From positions 1 to 26,397 of the forward strand of contig JABWAY010000009.1 in the NCBI GenBank assembly GCA_013360825.1: a DNA stretch of 26,397 nucleotides, written 5' to 3'. The first letter of the stretch is position 1. Each line of letters starts with the position of its first letter. The position numbers were made by a program, and so were the translations under genes. The notes below the pieces were generated by a model. That model saw only the letters and a list, made by a program, of their open reading frames with translations, was not told the DNA's origin and did no database searches. Origin of the DNA: Candidatus Brocadiia bacterium. Its GTDB lineage: Bacteria > Planctomycetota > MHYJ01 > WSZJ01. This document shows, in pieces, positions 18,320 through 25,803 of the stretch.

Positions 18320-19384
18320 GTGCCGCTTCGCATCCTCTACCTCATCACCGAGCTCGATCCCGGCGGCGCCGAAAAGCAGCTCTTTCACCTCGCGTCAGGC
18401 CTCGACCGCAGCCGGTTCGAACCCCGCGTCCTGTGCCTCCGGGGATTCGGCGAGGTCGGGACCCGCCTGCGCGCCGCCGGCATCCCGGCGGACACCCTGG
18501 GGATGAAAGGCAAATGGGACGTCCGCGCGCCCCTGCGGCTCAAGGCGATGCTCGAGGCCGCCCGCCCCGACATCCTGCATTCCTTTCTTTTCCACGCCAA
18601 CATGCTCGGCCGGCTCGTCGCGCGGCGGGCCGGGGTCCGTGTGGTCATCGGCAGCGTGCGGGTCTGCGAAACCCGGCGGCACCACCTGCTCTGGGACCGG
18701 CTGACGCAGGGGCAGATGGACATGGAGACCTGCGTGTGCGAGGCGGTGCGCGCCTGGACCGAGGAGGAGGCGGGGATCGACCCGCGGAAACTGGTGACGA
18801 TCCCCAACGGCGTCGAGCTGCCGGTGCTCGACGCGCCGGATCGGCGCACTCCCGATGCCCTCTTCGTCGGACGGCTGGAGCCCCAGAAGGACGTCCGGAC
18901 CCTCCTTGCGGCCTGGCCGCTCGTCCGGCGGCGCGTCCACGGAGCGCGGCTCCGGCTGATCGGACGCGGACCGGAGGAGGCCGCCCTGCGCGCCGCCGCG
19001 ACGGACGGCGTCGAGTTTCTCGGGTACCAGGCCGACGTCGCGCCCTGGTGGCGGGGGTCACGCGCGCTGGTCCTCCCGAGCCTCTGGGAGGGCCTCCCGA
19101 ACGTCGTGCTGGAGGCGATGTCCTGGTCGCTTCCTGTGATCGCAACCGCGGTGGGTGGGTCGGTGGAGCTGGTGCGCGAAGGCGAAACGGGATTCCTGGT
19201 TCCGCCGGGCGATCCTGTGGCGCTGGCGGACCGCGTGGCGCGGGTGCTGGAAGAGGGGAATCGGGCGCGGGAGATGGGGGCTGCGGGGCGCGCGGTGGTG
19301 GCGCGGGACTATACGATGGAGCGGATGATCGGCGCGAACGAGGCGCTGTACGAGCGGCTGGCGGCTCCGCGTTCAGGAATCTGA
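18320..19384 (+). CDS. GT4-family glycosyltransferase
   Basis: The 354-residue protein is a GT-B fold glycosyltransferase of family 4 that transfers a sugar from a nucleotide-sugar donor to a cell-envelope or polysaccharide acceptor not identifiable from sequence. It begins RILYLITELDPGGAEKQL (glycine-rich acceptor loop, about 3-20), has the inter-domain linker VTIPNGVELP, then FVGRLEPQKDV, and the donor site LWEGLPNVVLEAM with E257 and E265 (E-x7-E). It ends with the usual GETGFLVPPGDPVALADRVARVLE helix. The GTG at 18320 is the best start; the frame is open upstream over the divergent gene, but that part is not conserved. It is a single-gene unit followed by a hairpin. Confidence 0.88.
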   Translation: MPLRILYLITELDPGGAEKQLFHLASGLDRSRFEPRVLCLRGFGEVGTRLRAAGIPADTLGMKGKWDVRAPLRLKAMLEAARPDILHSFLFHANMLGRLVARRAGVRVVIGSVRVCETRRHHLLWDRLTQGQMDMETCVCEAVRAWTEEEAGIDPRKLVTIPNGVELPVLDAPDRRTPDALFVGRLEPQKDVRTLLAAWPLVRRRVHGARLRLIGRGPEEAALRAAATDGVEFLGYQADVAPWWRGSRALVLPSLWEGLPNVVLEAMSWSLPVIATAVGGSVELVREGETGFLVPPGDPVALADRVARVLEEGNRAREMGAAGRAVVARDYTMERMIGANEALYERLAAPRSGI

Positions 19385-19398
19385 CACCAGAGTGTCAG
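19381..19398 (+). terminator. Hairpin at the 3' end of the glycosyltransferase gene
   Basis: CTGACAC (19381-19387), loop CAGA, GTGTCAG (19392-19398) is a perfect 7-bp stem that includes the stop codon TGA. There is no T tract after it, so it is a possible but weak terminator or an mRNA 3'-end stabiliser. Confidence 0.4.
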
Positions 19399-19480
19399 CA
19401 CCTTGGACAAAAGCGCGGGAATGAGCAAAGAAGTTTGCCAATGCGGTTGACACCGCCGGCGGGTCGGAATGCCGTCGTTT

Positions 19481-19513
19481 TTCGCAACTCATTGCCACAC
19501 AAGCAGTTGCGAA
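19481..19513. promoter_or_regulatory. 9-bp inverted repeat upstream of a sigma-54-like promoter
   Basis: TTCGCAACT (19481-19489) and AGTTGCGAA (19505-19513) are a perfect inverted repeat separated by 15 bases. The centre lies about 30 bases upstream of the GGCAC element at 19527. A dimeric activator or repressor could bind here. Sigma-54 promoters need an enhancer-binding activator, although its sites usually lie further upstream. Confidence 0.45.
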
Positions 19514-19525
19514 TTCTGGCCCTCT

Positions 19526-19541
19526 CGGCACAACGGTTGCT
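19526..19541 (+). promoter_or_regulatory. Sigma-54 (RpoN) type -24/-12 promoter of the FHA gene
   Basis: CGGCACAACGGTTGCT matches TGGCAC-N5-TTGCW at all defined positions except the first. GG and GC are separated by exactly 10 bases as required. The start would be near 19552, leaving a 20-base leader with GGAGG before the ATG at 19572. Confidence 0.55.
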
Positions 19542-19571
19542 ATTCAAGACGCCGGACGGAGGAACACACCT

Positions 19572-21293
19572 ATGGCCACCGTGATGATCGAGCTGAAGGG
19601 ACTCACCGAGACCCGTGAGCTCGACGGGCGGCCCCTGGTGATCGGCCGTTCGCGCTCCGCGGATGTCCGCCTGGATCACGCCAGCGTGTCCGGACGGCAT
19701 GCCCGGATCGAGACGGGACCGGACGGCGTCCTGACGATCGTGGACCTCGACAGCACGCACGGACTCGAAGTCGCAGACCGGAAGGTGGACCGGGTCGCCG
19801 TGACGGACGGACTGGTCCTGCGGATCGGCAAGGCACGACTCACATTCAAAACAGGCGGTGGCCAGGCCCGAGCGGAATGCCTGCAACGGTTGCAGCTTCC
19901 GGACCCCGGAGTGTCGGGAATCTCCCCCCCTCCCGCCCCCGGCTCGGGCCTGGGAACCACCCGCCGCGCGAATCCCGCCGAGCGCGCCTCGCGCTTCGCG
20001 CAACACCGCGCCGCCGTCGCCCGCAAGCCGCTGCGAGCCCAGGTCGCGGATGCGTCCACGACGGCAGTCTCCATCGCGATCGCGGCCGGCCTCCACGGGT
20101 TCATCGCGCTCGCGCTCACCGTCGCGGTCTACTACCAGTTCACGCCCCTCCCGCCCCCGATGACCCGCGTCACCCTCGCCCCGCCCCGCGAGCTCGCCTT
20201 CGTGCCGCCGGACTCGGTGTTCCAGCCCGTGGAAGGCGGCGCGGGCGACGCGATGGCCGAACCGGGCACTCCTCCCCCCATTCCGACCTTCGAAGACTCC
20301 CCGAACCTGGCGGACGACGGCGGCCGCCTGATCCCGGAAGGGCGGCTGGAGGACGCGGCGGCCCCCGAGGCGGCGCCGAAACGCACGGTCGTCCGGCCTC
20401 CGCTCGCGCTGGAGAAAAACAGTGCGATGCGGAAATTCGTGAAGGTCCCGCCGCTCGCGCCGGACTGGGACAAGAAGGGCCCGATCGCGAAGGAGGGCGG
20501 GACCGGCGGCGGCGCCGGCGACGCCGCGGTGCCGAACGCGGACGGCGGCGGCAGGGCCGGGATGGTGACCGAGGACGACGCAGTGGACCGCGTGCGTGGA
20601 AACATGGACCGGCAGGGTCGCGGCTGGGAGGCGATCGCCGGGATGGAAAAGGGCGAGGTGGTGGTCGTCGCCGGGGACTACGACCACGTGCAGCGCGTCC
20701 TCGACCGCCTCAAGGTCCCCTACTCGCTCCTCGATGCCCGGCGCCTCGGCGGGGCGAAGCTGAACGCGGTCAAGGTCCTGCTCCTGAACTGCCCCTGCCA
20801 GCTCGACGGCGCAGGGGTCATCAAGCTGCGGTCGTTCGTGGACAAGGGCGGCTGGGTGGTCAGCACCGACTGGGCGCTGACGGTGATCAAGGAGGCGTTC
20901 CCCGGATACCTCCGGAACCAGACCCTTTCCCCGGAGACATGGGTCGCCATCGAACCCGCGGCCGGGGCCGAGAACGACCCCCTGCTCCAGAACGTCTTCA
21001 ACGGCGCGGACAAAGCCCCCCGCTGGTACCTCGAGGAACGCAGCTACCTCTTCCGCGTGGACGCCAAGGCGAAGGACAAGGTGAAGGTGCTGATCGAGAG
21101 CGCGGAGATGAAGACGAAATACGGCGCCGGTGTCGTGGCGGCGACGTTCGAGTACGGCCAGGGGCGGGTGCTCCACATCGCGAGCCACCTGCAGCAGGTC
21201 TCGACCGACGCGAACGCGCACTACGCGATGTACCAGTTCCTCGTGAACTGGCTGGTCGCCGCGTCCGAGGCCTCGCCGGCCGCCCCGAAGTAG
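19572..21293 (+). CDS. FHA-domain membrane protein with C-terminal glutamine-amidotransferase-like fold
   Basis: The 573-residue protein has an N-terminal FHA phosphothreonine-binding domain (about 20-95) with its key residues: GRSRSADVRLDHASVSGRH, with R26, S40 and H43, and STHG at 61-64. A linker rich in Pro/Gly/Arg leads to one transmembrane helix (about 163-188), then a long Pro/Ala/Gly-rich extracytoplasmic stretch (190-350). A globular C-terminal domain (about 365-573) starts VVVVAGDYDHVQRVLDRLKVPYSLLD and includes LRSFVDKGGWVVSTDWAL, similar in layout to class I glutamine-amidotransferase-like or ThuA-like domains. The catalytic cysteine is not evident, so it is probably a non-enzymatic sensor. 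The topology places FHA in the cytoplasm and the other domain outside. A kinase partner is not in the window. Confidence 0.7.
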   Translation: MATVMIELKGLTETRELDGRPLVIGRSRSADVRLDHASVSGRHARIETGPDGVLTIVDLDSTHGLEVADRKVDRVAVTDGLVLRIGKARLTFKTGGGQARAECLQRLQLPDPGVSGISPPPAPGSGLGTTRRANPAERASRFAQHRAAVARKPLRAQVADASTTAVSIAIAAGLHGFIALALTVAVYYQFTPLPPPMTRVTLAPPRELAFVPPDSVFQPVEGGAGDAMAEPGTPPPIPTFEDSPNLADDGGRLIPEGRLEDAAAPEAAPKRTVVRPPLALEKNSAMRKFVKVPPLAPDWDKKGPIAKEGGTGGGAGDAAVPNADGGGRAGMVTEDDAVDRVRGNMDRQGRGWEAIAGMEKGEVVVVAGDYDHVQRVLDRLKVPYSLLDARRLGGAKLNAVKVLLLNCPCQLDGAGVIKLRSFVDKGGWVVSTDWALTVIKEAFPGYLRNQTLSPETWVAIEPAAGAENDPLLQNVFNGADKAPRWYLEERSYLFRVDAKAKDKVKVLIESAEMKTKYGAGVVAATFEYGQGRVLHIASHLQQVSTDANAHYAMYQFLVNWLVAASEASPAAPK

Positions 21294-21415
21294 CGGGATT
21301 CCGCGCAGGGTCGTCGCGCGGCCCTCGGCCGCAGCCGGCCTTGCCCGCACGCCCTCCCGGGTCCACAATGGGCGTCCAGCCGTTCCCACGACCTCCATCC
21401 GGGGAATCTTCCGCC

Positions 21416-23890
21416 ATGTTCGGTGACGCGACCATCCTCCACGCCCCCCCACTCCTCCAGTTCGGCAGCGACGGCGCCCGCGTGCTCCTCGATCCGGAGG
21501 GTCCGAACTGGGTGGCCACCGATCCCCGCGGCGCCACGCTCCTCTCCTGGGTCGACGGTCACCGGTCCGTCGCCGACCTGACCCGCCGCTACGCGGAGAC
21601 CTGGAACCTCGAGCCGGCCAAAGCCTGGGTCCACGTCCGCACCCTCCTCGAAGACGCCCGCCGCTCCCACCTCCTCGCCGAAACCCCCTTCGCCCGGACA
21701 CCCTGGCCCGGCCGGGCGGGCCACCTCCGGCCCCGCCTCCGCGAACTGTGGCTGCAGGTGAACAACTTCTGCAACCTGACCTGCTCGCACTGCCTCGTGA
21801 CAAGCGGCCCCCAGGGTGCGAAAGGACTTCCGCCGGAAGTGCTGGCGCGGATCGTGGACGACGCGCTGGGTCTCGGCGTCGGGGAAGTCTTCGTGACGGG
21901 AGGTGAGCCGTTCCTCCGCGACGACATCTACGATCTGATCGGCCGGGTGACCGCCCGGGGGCGGCTGACCGTCCTGACCAACGGGACGCGATGCGATGCG
22001 CAACGGCTGGCCGCCCTGCCGGGTCGCGCCCATCTCCGGCTGCAGGTGAGCTGCGACGGCGCTTCCGCCGCGACCAACGATCCGGTCCGCGGCGCGGGGA
22101 CGTTTGAGCGGATCGTGGAGGGAGTGCGGGCGCTGGTCGCGGCCGGCGTCCCGCATCTCACGCTGTCGTGTGTCGTCACGGCGCGCAACGTGGACGAACT
22201 GCCGCAGTTCCCCGCCCTCGCGAAGTCGCTCGGCATCGAGTCCGTGCACTTCATGTGGCTGCACAAGCGCGGGCGCGCCGTCGACCCCGGGAGCGACTTC
22301 TTCGTGCAGCCCGACCGGCTGATCCGCCAGATGAGGGCGACGCGGAAGGCCGCGGCGGCGTGCGGCGTGCGGATCGACAACGACGACTCGTTCCGAATCC
22401 GGGTCGACCGGCCGGCGGGGGACAAGCTCGACCTCGGCAACGCGGGGGTCGAGTCGCTCTGCGTCAATTACGACGGGCGCGTCTACCCGAGCGCCTCGTT
22501 CAGCGGCGTCCCCGCGCTCGACTGCGGCTCCGTGCTGGAAACCCCGCTCGACCGGATCCTCCGGGACTCCCCCGTCTGCCGCGAGTTCCAGCGCGCCTCT
22601 GTCCGGGACAAAGCGCTCTGCCGCGACTGCGGGCTGAAGTTCGTCTGCGGCGGCGGGGACATCGAGCACGCCTGGTGGTCGTCCCAGGGCCCGGACGGGC
22701 GCGGCTCGGTGCTGGCCGCGGACCCCTATTGCGAACTCTGGAAGGCGACCGTCGCCGACACGCTGGAGGGGATCGCACGCGAGTCCCTCGCGGGCCTGAA
22801 CCGCCGGTCCGGATTCGACGCCCCGGTCGTGTCGCGCGCCATGGGCGAAGGCGAGAAACACTGCGCCAGCGACCACCGCCCGCAGCCGGGGGAGGTGACC
22901 GTCTCCACGCTCCACTCCAACTGCGTCCTCTCCGTCGACGTCGACCGGGCGCGGGAACGCGTCCGCGCCTTCTACGGCAGGGCGGCGGAATCCCCGGAGA
23001 AGGACCTCTGCTGCCCGACCTCCTACCCGAAGGACCATGTCGGCCACATCCCGAAGGACGTCATCGACCGCTTCTACGGCTGCGGCTCCCCCGTCGCCCT
23101 CACCGAACTCAAGCCGGGGGAAACGCACCTGGACCTGGGAAGCGGCGCCGGCATCGACTGCTTCATCGCGTCGAAGTTCGTGGGGAAGGCCGGGCGGTCG
23201 ATCGGCGTGGACATGACCGACGCCATGCTCCAGGTCGCCCATGCCTGCGCGCCCGTCGTCGCGAAGAACCTGGGGTGGTCGAACGTGGAGTTCCGGAAGG
23301 GTTTCCTCGAGACGCTTCCGGTCGAGACCGGGACGGTGGATTGCGTGACCTCGAACTGCGTGATCAACCTGTCGCCCGACAAGGGGAAGGTGTTCGGCGA
23401 GATGTGGAGGGTGCTGAAGGACCACGGGCGGATCGTGGTCAGCGACATCGTGAGCGAGGTGGAGATCCCGGCGCACCTGCGCGGGAACGAGCGGCTCTGG
23501 GGCGAGTGCCTCACCGGCGCGCTGACGGAGGACGCATTCCTCGCCGGGCTGGAGAAGGCGGGGTTCTACGGCGTGCAGGTCCTCAAGAAGACCTGGTGGA
23601 AGAACGTCGAGCAGTACGCCTTCTACTCGGTGACGGTGCGCGGCTACCGGTTCGAGAAGAAGGCCGGGTGCGTGTTCGTGGGCCAGACGGCGATCTACCA
23701 GGGCCCGGCGAAGGCGATCGTCGACGAGGAGGGCCACTTCTTCCCGCGGGGAGTGCCCGTGGAAGTCTGCACGGACACGTCGGCGAAGCTGTCGAAGCCG
23801 CCGTACGCCGGTTCGTTCACCGTGACGGACCCGACGCGCGAGCGGCCGGCGGACTGGGAGTGCTGCGGCGGGGACGGCGCATGCTGCTGA
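21416..23890 (+). CDS. PqqD-radical SAM-SPASM-ArsM fusion protein
   Basis: This 824-residue protein joins parts normally found separately. Residues about 15-90 resemble a PqqD/RRE-like domain (WVATDPRGATLLSWVDGHRS). Residues 110-330 are a radical SAM core with the 4Fe-4S motif C119-x3-C123-x2-C126 (NFCNLTCSHCL) and GGEPFLRDD. Residues 349-440 form a SPASM-type auxiliary cluster region with many cysteines (C349, C370, C388, C402, C405, C411, C439). From about 500 it is an ArsM-type methyltransferase: LDLGSGAGID (572-581), C556, TSNCVINLSPDK (C648) and LWGECLTGAL (C698). The last two correspond to the arsenic-binding cysteines of ArsM, and the C-terminal ArsM domain (EVCTDTSAKLS) is present too. 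The chain ends CCGGDGACC. ATG 21416 is preferred; an in-frame ATG lies at 21368. Substrate is unknown. Confidence 0.85.
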   Translation: MFGDATILHAPPLLQFGSDGARVLLDPEGPNWVATDPRGATLLSWVDGHRSVADLTRRYAETWNLEPAKAWVHVRTLLEDARRSHLLAETPFARTPWPGRAGHLRPRLRELWLQVNNFCNLTCSHCLVTSGPQGAKGLPPEVLARIVDDALGLGVGEVFVTGGEPFLRDDIYDLIGRVTARGRLTVLTNGTRCDAQRLAALPGRAHLRLQVSCDGASAATNDPVRGAGTFERIVEGVRALVAAGVPHLTLSCVVTARNVDELPQFPALAKSLGIESVHFMWLHKRGRAVDPGSDFFVQPDRLIRQMRATRKAAAACGVRIDNDDSFRIRVDRPAGDKLDLGNAGVESLCVNYDGRVYPSASFSGVPALDCGSVLETPLDRILRDSPVCREFQRASVRDKALCRDCGLKFVCGGGDIEHAWWSSQGPDGRGSVLAADPYCELWKATVADTLEGIARESLAGLNRRSGFDAPVVSRAMGEGEKHCASDHRPQPGEVTVSTLHSNCVLSVDVDRARERVRAFYGRAAESPEKDLCCPTSYPKDHVGHIPKDVIDRFYGCGSPVALTELKPGETHLDLGSGAGIDCFIASKFVGKAGRSIGVDMTDAMLQVAHACAPVVAKNLGWSNVEFRKGFLETLPVETGTVDCVTSNCVINLSPDKGKVFGEMWRVLKDHGRIVVSDIVSEVEIPAHLRGNERLWGECLTGALTEDAFLAGLEKAGFYGVQVLKKTWWKNVEQYAFYSVTVRGYRFEKKAGCVFVGQTAIYQGPAKAIVDEEGHFFPRGVPVEVCTDTSAKLSKPPYAGSFTVTDPTRERPADWECCGGDGACC

Positions 23891-23903
23891 ACGGGGGGCG
23901 GCG

Positions 23904-25013
23904 ATGACGGCGGCGATCCTGCTCGCGACGATCGCCGTCGCGTTTGCCAACGGGGCGAACGACAACGCGAAAGGGGTCGCGACGCTGCTCGCCTCCCGCT
24001 CGGCGGGATGGCGTCCCGCGATCGGATGGGCCACGGTCACGACGCTCGCGGGGGCCGCGGCGTCGGTCGCGTTCGCGGCGGCGCTGTTCAAGGCGTTCGG
24101 CGGGTCGGGGATCGTCCCCGCCGACGTGGCGGCCCGGCCTGAGTTTCTCATGAGTGTGGCGTCGGGCGCCGCGGGTGCGGTGCTCCTGGCATCGGTGGTC
24201 GGGATACCGATTTCCACGACGCACGCGCTGACCGGGGCGCTGGTCGGCGCGGGGCTGGCCCTGGCCCCCGGCCAGATCGGGTATCGGGTGCTGGGGACAC
24301 GATTCGCGCTGCCGCTTCTCATTTCCCCGATCGCGGCGATCACCGCGACGGCGGTCCTGTACCGGGTGTTCCGCCGGGTCCGCCTGGCGCTGGGAGTCAC
24401 GGCGGAGTCCTGTGTCTGCGTCGGGCAGCGCGTCGTCGCCACCTGCCCGTCGCCGGAGGCGGCGGTGCTGTACCTCAATGAGCAGGTTCTCCCCACGCTG
24501 CAGACCGGGACGACGGCCTGCTGCTCCCAGCGGTACGCCGGATCCGTCGCCGGGGTGTCCGCCCAGCAGGCGCTCGACGGAGCCCACTGGGTGACCGCGG
24601 GCGCGATGTCGTTCGCCCGCGGATTCAATGACGCTCCCAAAATCGCGGCGCTTGCGATCGCCGCTTCCCTGACCGGCATCCCCGCCGGCGTGGCGCTCGT
24701 CGCCGCGTCGATGGCCGTGGGCGGCATCGCCCTGTCCCGACGCGTCGCCCGGACCATGAGCGAGAAAGTCGCCGACATCAACACCGGTCAGGGCTTCACC
24801 GCCTCGCTGGTGACCTCCGCCCTGGTCATCTCCGCCACTGCATGGGGGCTCCCCGTCTCCACGACGCACGTCTCCTGCGGCGCGCTGTTCGGCATCGGCG
24901 CCGTCAACGGAACCGCCCGCTGGCCCATGATCCTCGCCATCGTCATGGCCTGGGTGACCACCCTCCCGCTCGCAGCCCTGCTCGCCGGCGGGACCGCGAT
25001 GGTCCTGCGCTAA
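23904..25013 (+). CDS. PiT-family inorganic phosphate transporter with cysteine-rich loop
   Basis: The 369-residue protein has the two inverted PiT signatures: NGANDNAKGVATLL (16-29) and RGFNDAPKIAAL (239-250), each followed by a STTH motif (IPISTTHALTGAL, LPVSTTHVSCGAL). About ten hydrophobic segments are visible. PiT proteins move phosphate, and can carry arsenate, across the inner membrane with a cation. A loop between the two halves (about 166-226) is cysteine-rich: C170, C172, C181, C206 and C207, which is not usual in PiT permeases. It starts 13 bases after the fusion protein with GGGGGCGG just upstream, so the two are likely co-transcribed. Confidence 0.9.
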   Translation: MTAAILLATIAVAFANGANDNAKGVATLLASRSAGWRPAIGWATVTTLAGAAASVAFAAALFKAFGGSGIVPADVAARPEFLMSVASGAAGAVLLASVVGIPISTTHALTGALVGAGLALAPGQIGYRVLGTRFALPLLISPIAAITATAVLYRVFRRVRLALGVTAESCVCVGQRVVATCPSPEAAVLYLNEQVLPTLQTGTTACCSQRYAGSVAGVSAQQALDGAHWVTAGAMSFARGFNDAPKIAALAIAASLTGIPAGVALVAASMAVGGIALSRRVARTMSEKVADINTGQGFTASLVTSALVISATAWGLPVSTTHVSCGALFGIGAVNGTARWPMILAIVMAWVTTLPLAALLAGGTAMVLR

Positions 25014-25113
25014 CCCCCGCACGGGAATTCCCTGTTTCTGCCCGCATCGCATCGATATCCTCGTGCCCTGCGCAAGGATCACCCGACCCAGGACCACCTT
25101 CAGAGGGATACCG

Positions 25114-25785
25114 ATGACCGCCGCATTCCGCTTCGCGCTCCTGCTCGCCTCGATCGCCGTCGCCACCGGCTGCTCCGGCACCCGAGAGGTCAACATCACC
25201 TCCGAACCCCAGGCGGCGTTCATCCAGATCGACGGCCAGAACGCGGGGAACGCCCCCCTGACCCATACGTTCAATTTCCGCCACAAGCCCTCCTACGTCG
25301 TCACCGCCTCCCTGCAGGGGTATTTCACCGAGGAAGTCGTCCTCGGCGGCAAGTCCCCGCCGGTCCAGTACGGGGCGCTCCGGATCGTTCTCCTCGAGGA
25401 CGAAGCGTTCAAGGCGACCACGACCTCCGAGGCCACGAACGCCTGGCTCCGCATCCAGATCAGCCCGACGCTGACCGCCGACATGGTCTGGCAGAAACTG
25501 GTCGACTCCGTCACCTCCGCCTACAGCAGCCTCGAACAGCTCGACAACAGCTCCGGCTACATCCGCAGCGTTTCGACATCCAGGAAGTTCAGGGGTCCCA
25601 AGGGACAGTTCAGCGTCCGGACGCGGTTCACCGGCAGCATCGCGCAGAAGGAACCCCTGCTCTACAAGCTCAAGATCGAGTCGGAGATCTCCTGGAACGG
25701 CTCGGACTGGTCACCCTACAGCCGGGTCTACAAGGAGGACGCCGCGCTGATCGAGGAGCTGCAGAGCCGCCTCGGCATCAAGTAG
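25114..25785 (+). CDS. Lipoprotein with PEGA-like domain
   Basis: From ATG 25114 (AGAGGGA upstream) the 223-residue protein has a lipoprotein signal peptide: FRFALLLASIAVATGC, with the lipobox ATGC giving Cys 20 as the lipidated residue. Right after it, NITSEPQAAFIQIDGQNAGNAPLTHTF matches a PEGA-type beta domain (about 25-90). The rest (about 100-223) is a second unassigned domain without recognisable motif. With Ser at the position after the lipidated Cys it would probably be sorted to the outer membrane by the Lol system. Function unknown. An upstream in-frame start at 25063 gives no plausible signal peptide. Confidence 0.7.
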   Translation: MTAAFRFALLLASIAVATGCSGTREVNITSEPQAAFIQIDGQNAGNAPLTHTFNFRHKPSYVVTASLQGYFTEEVVLGGKSPPVQYGALRIVLLEDEAFKATTTSEATNAWLRIQISPTLTADMVWQKLVDSVTSAYSSLEQLDNSSGYIRSVSTSRKFRGPKGQFSVRTRFTGSIAQKEPLLYKLKIESEISWNGSDWSPYSRVYKEDAALIEELQSRLGIK

Positions 25786-25803
25786 CCCCCGCCGGTCTGC
25801 GGC

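Noticed and set aside
19447..19475. TTGACA at 19447-19452 as a sigma-70 promoter for the FHA gene
   Set aside because: The bases at the -10 distance do not resemble TATAAT, and the sigma-54 match downstream is much better.
21368..21415. In-frame ATG at 21368 as the start of the fusion enzyme
   Set aside because: The added residues are proline-rich and unlike the PqqD-like start; no ribosome binding site precedes it, though it cannot be ruled out.
21221..24784. Very long minus-strand open frame opposite the fusion enzyme and transporter
   Set aside because: Its composition is typical of a shadow frame and it conflicts with two genes that carry intact family motifs.
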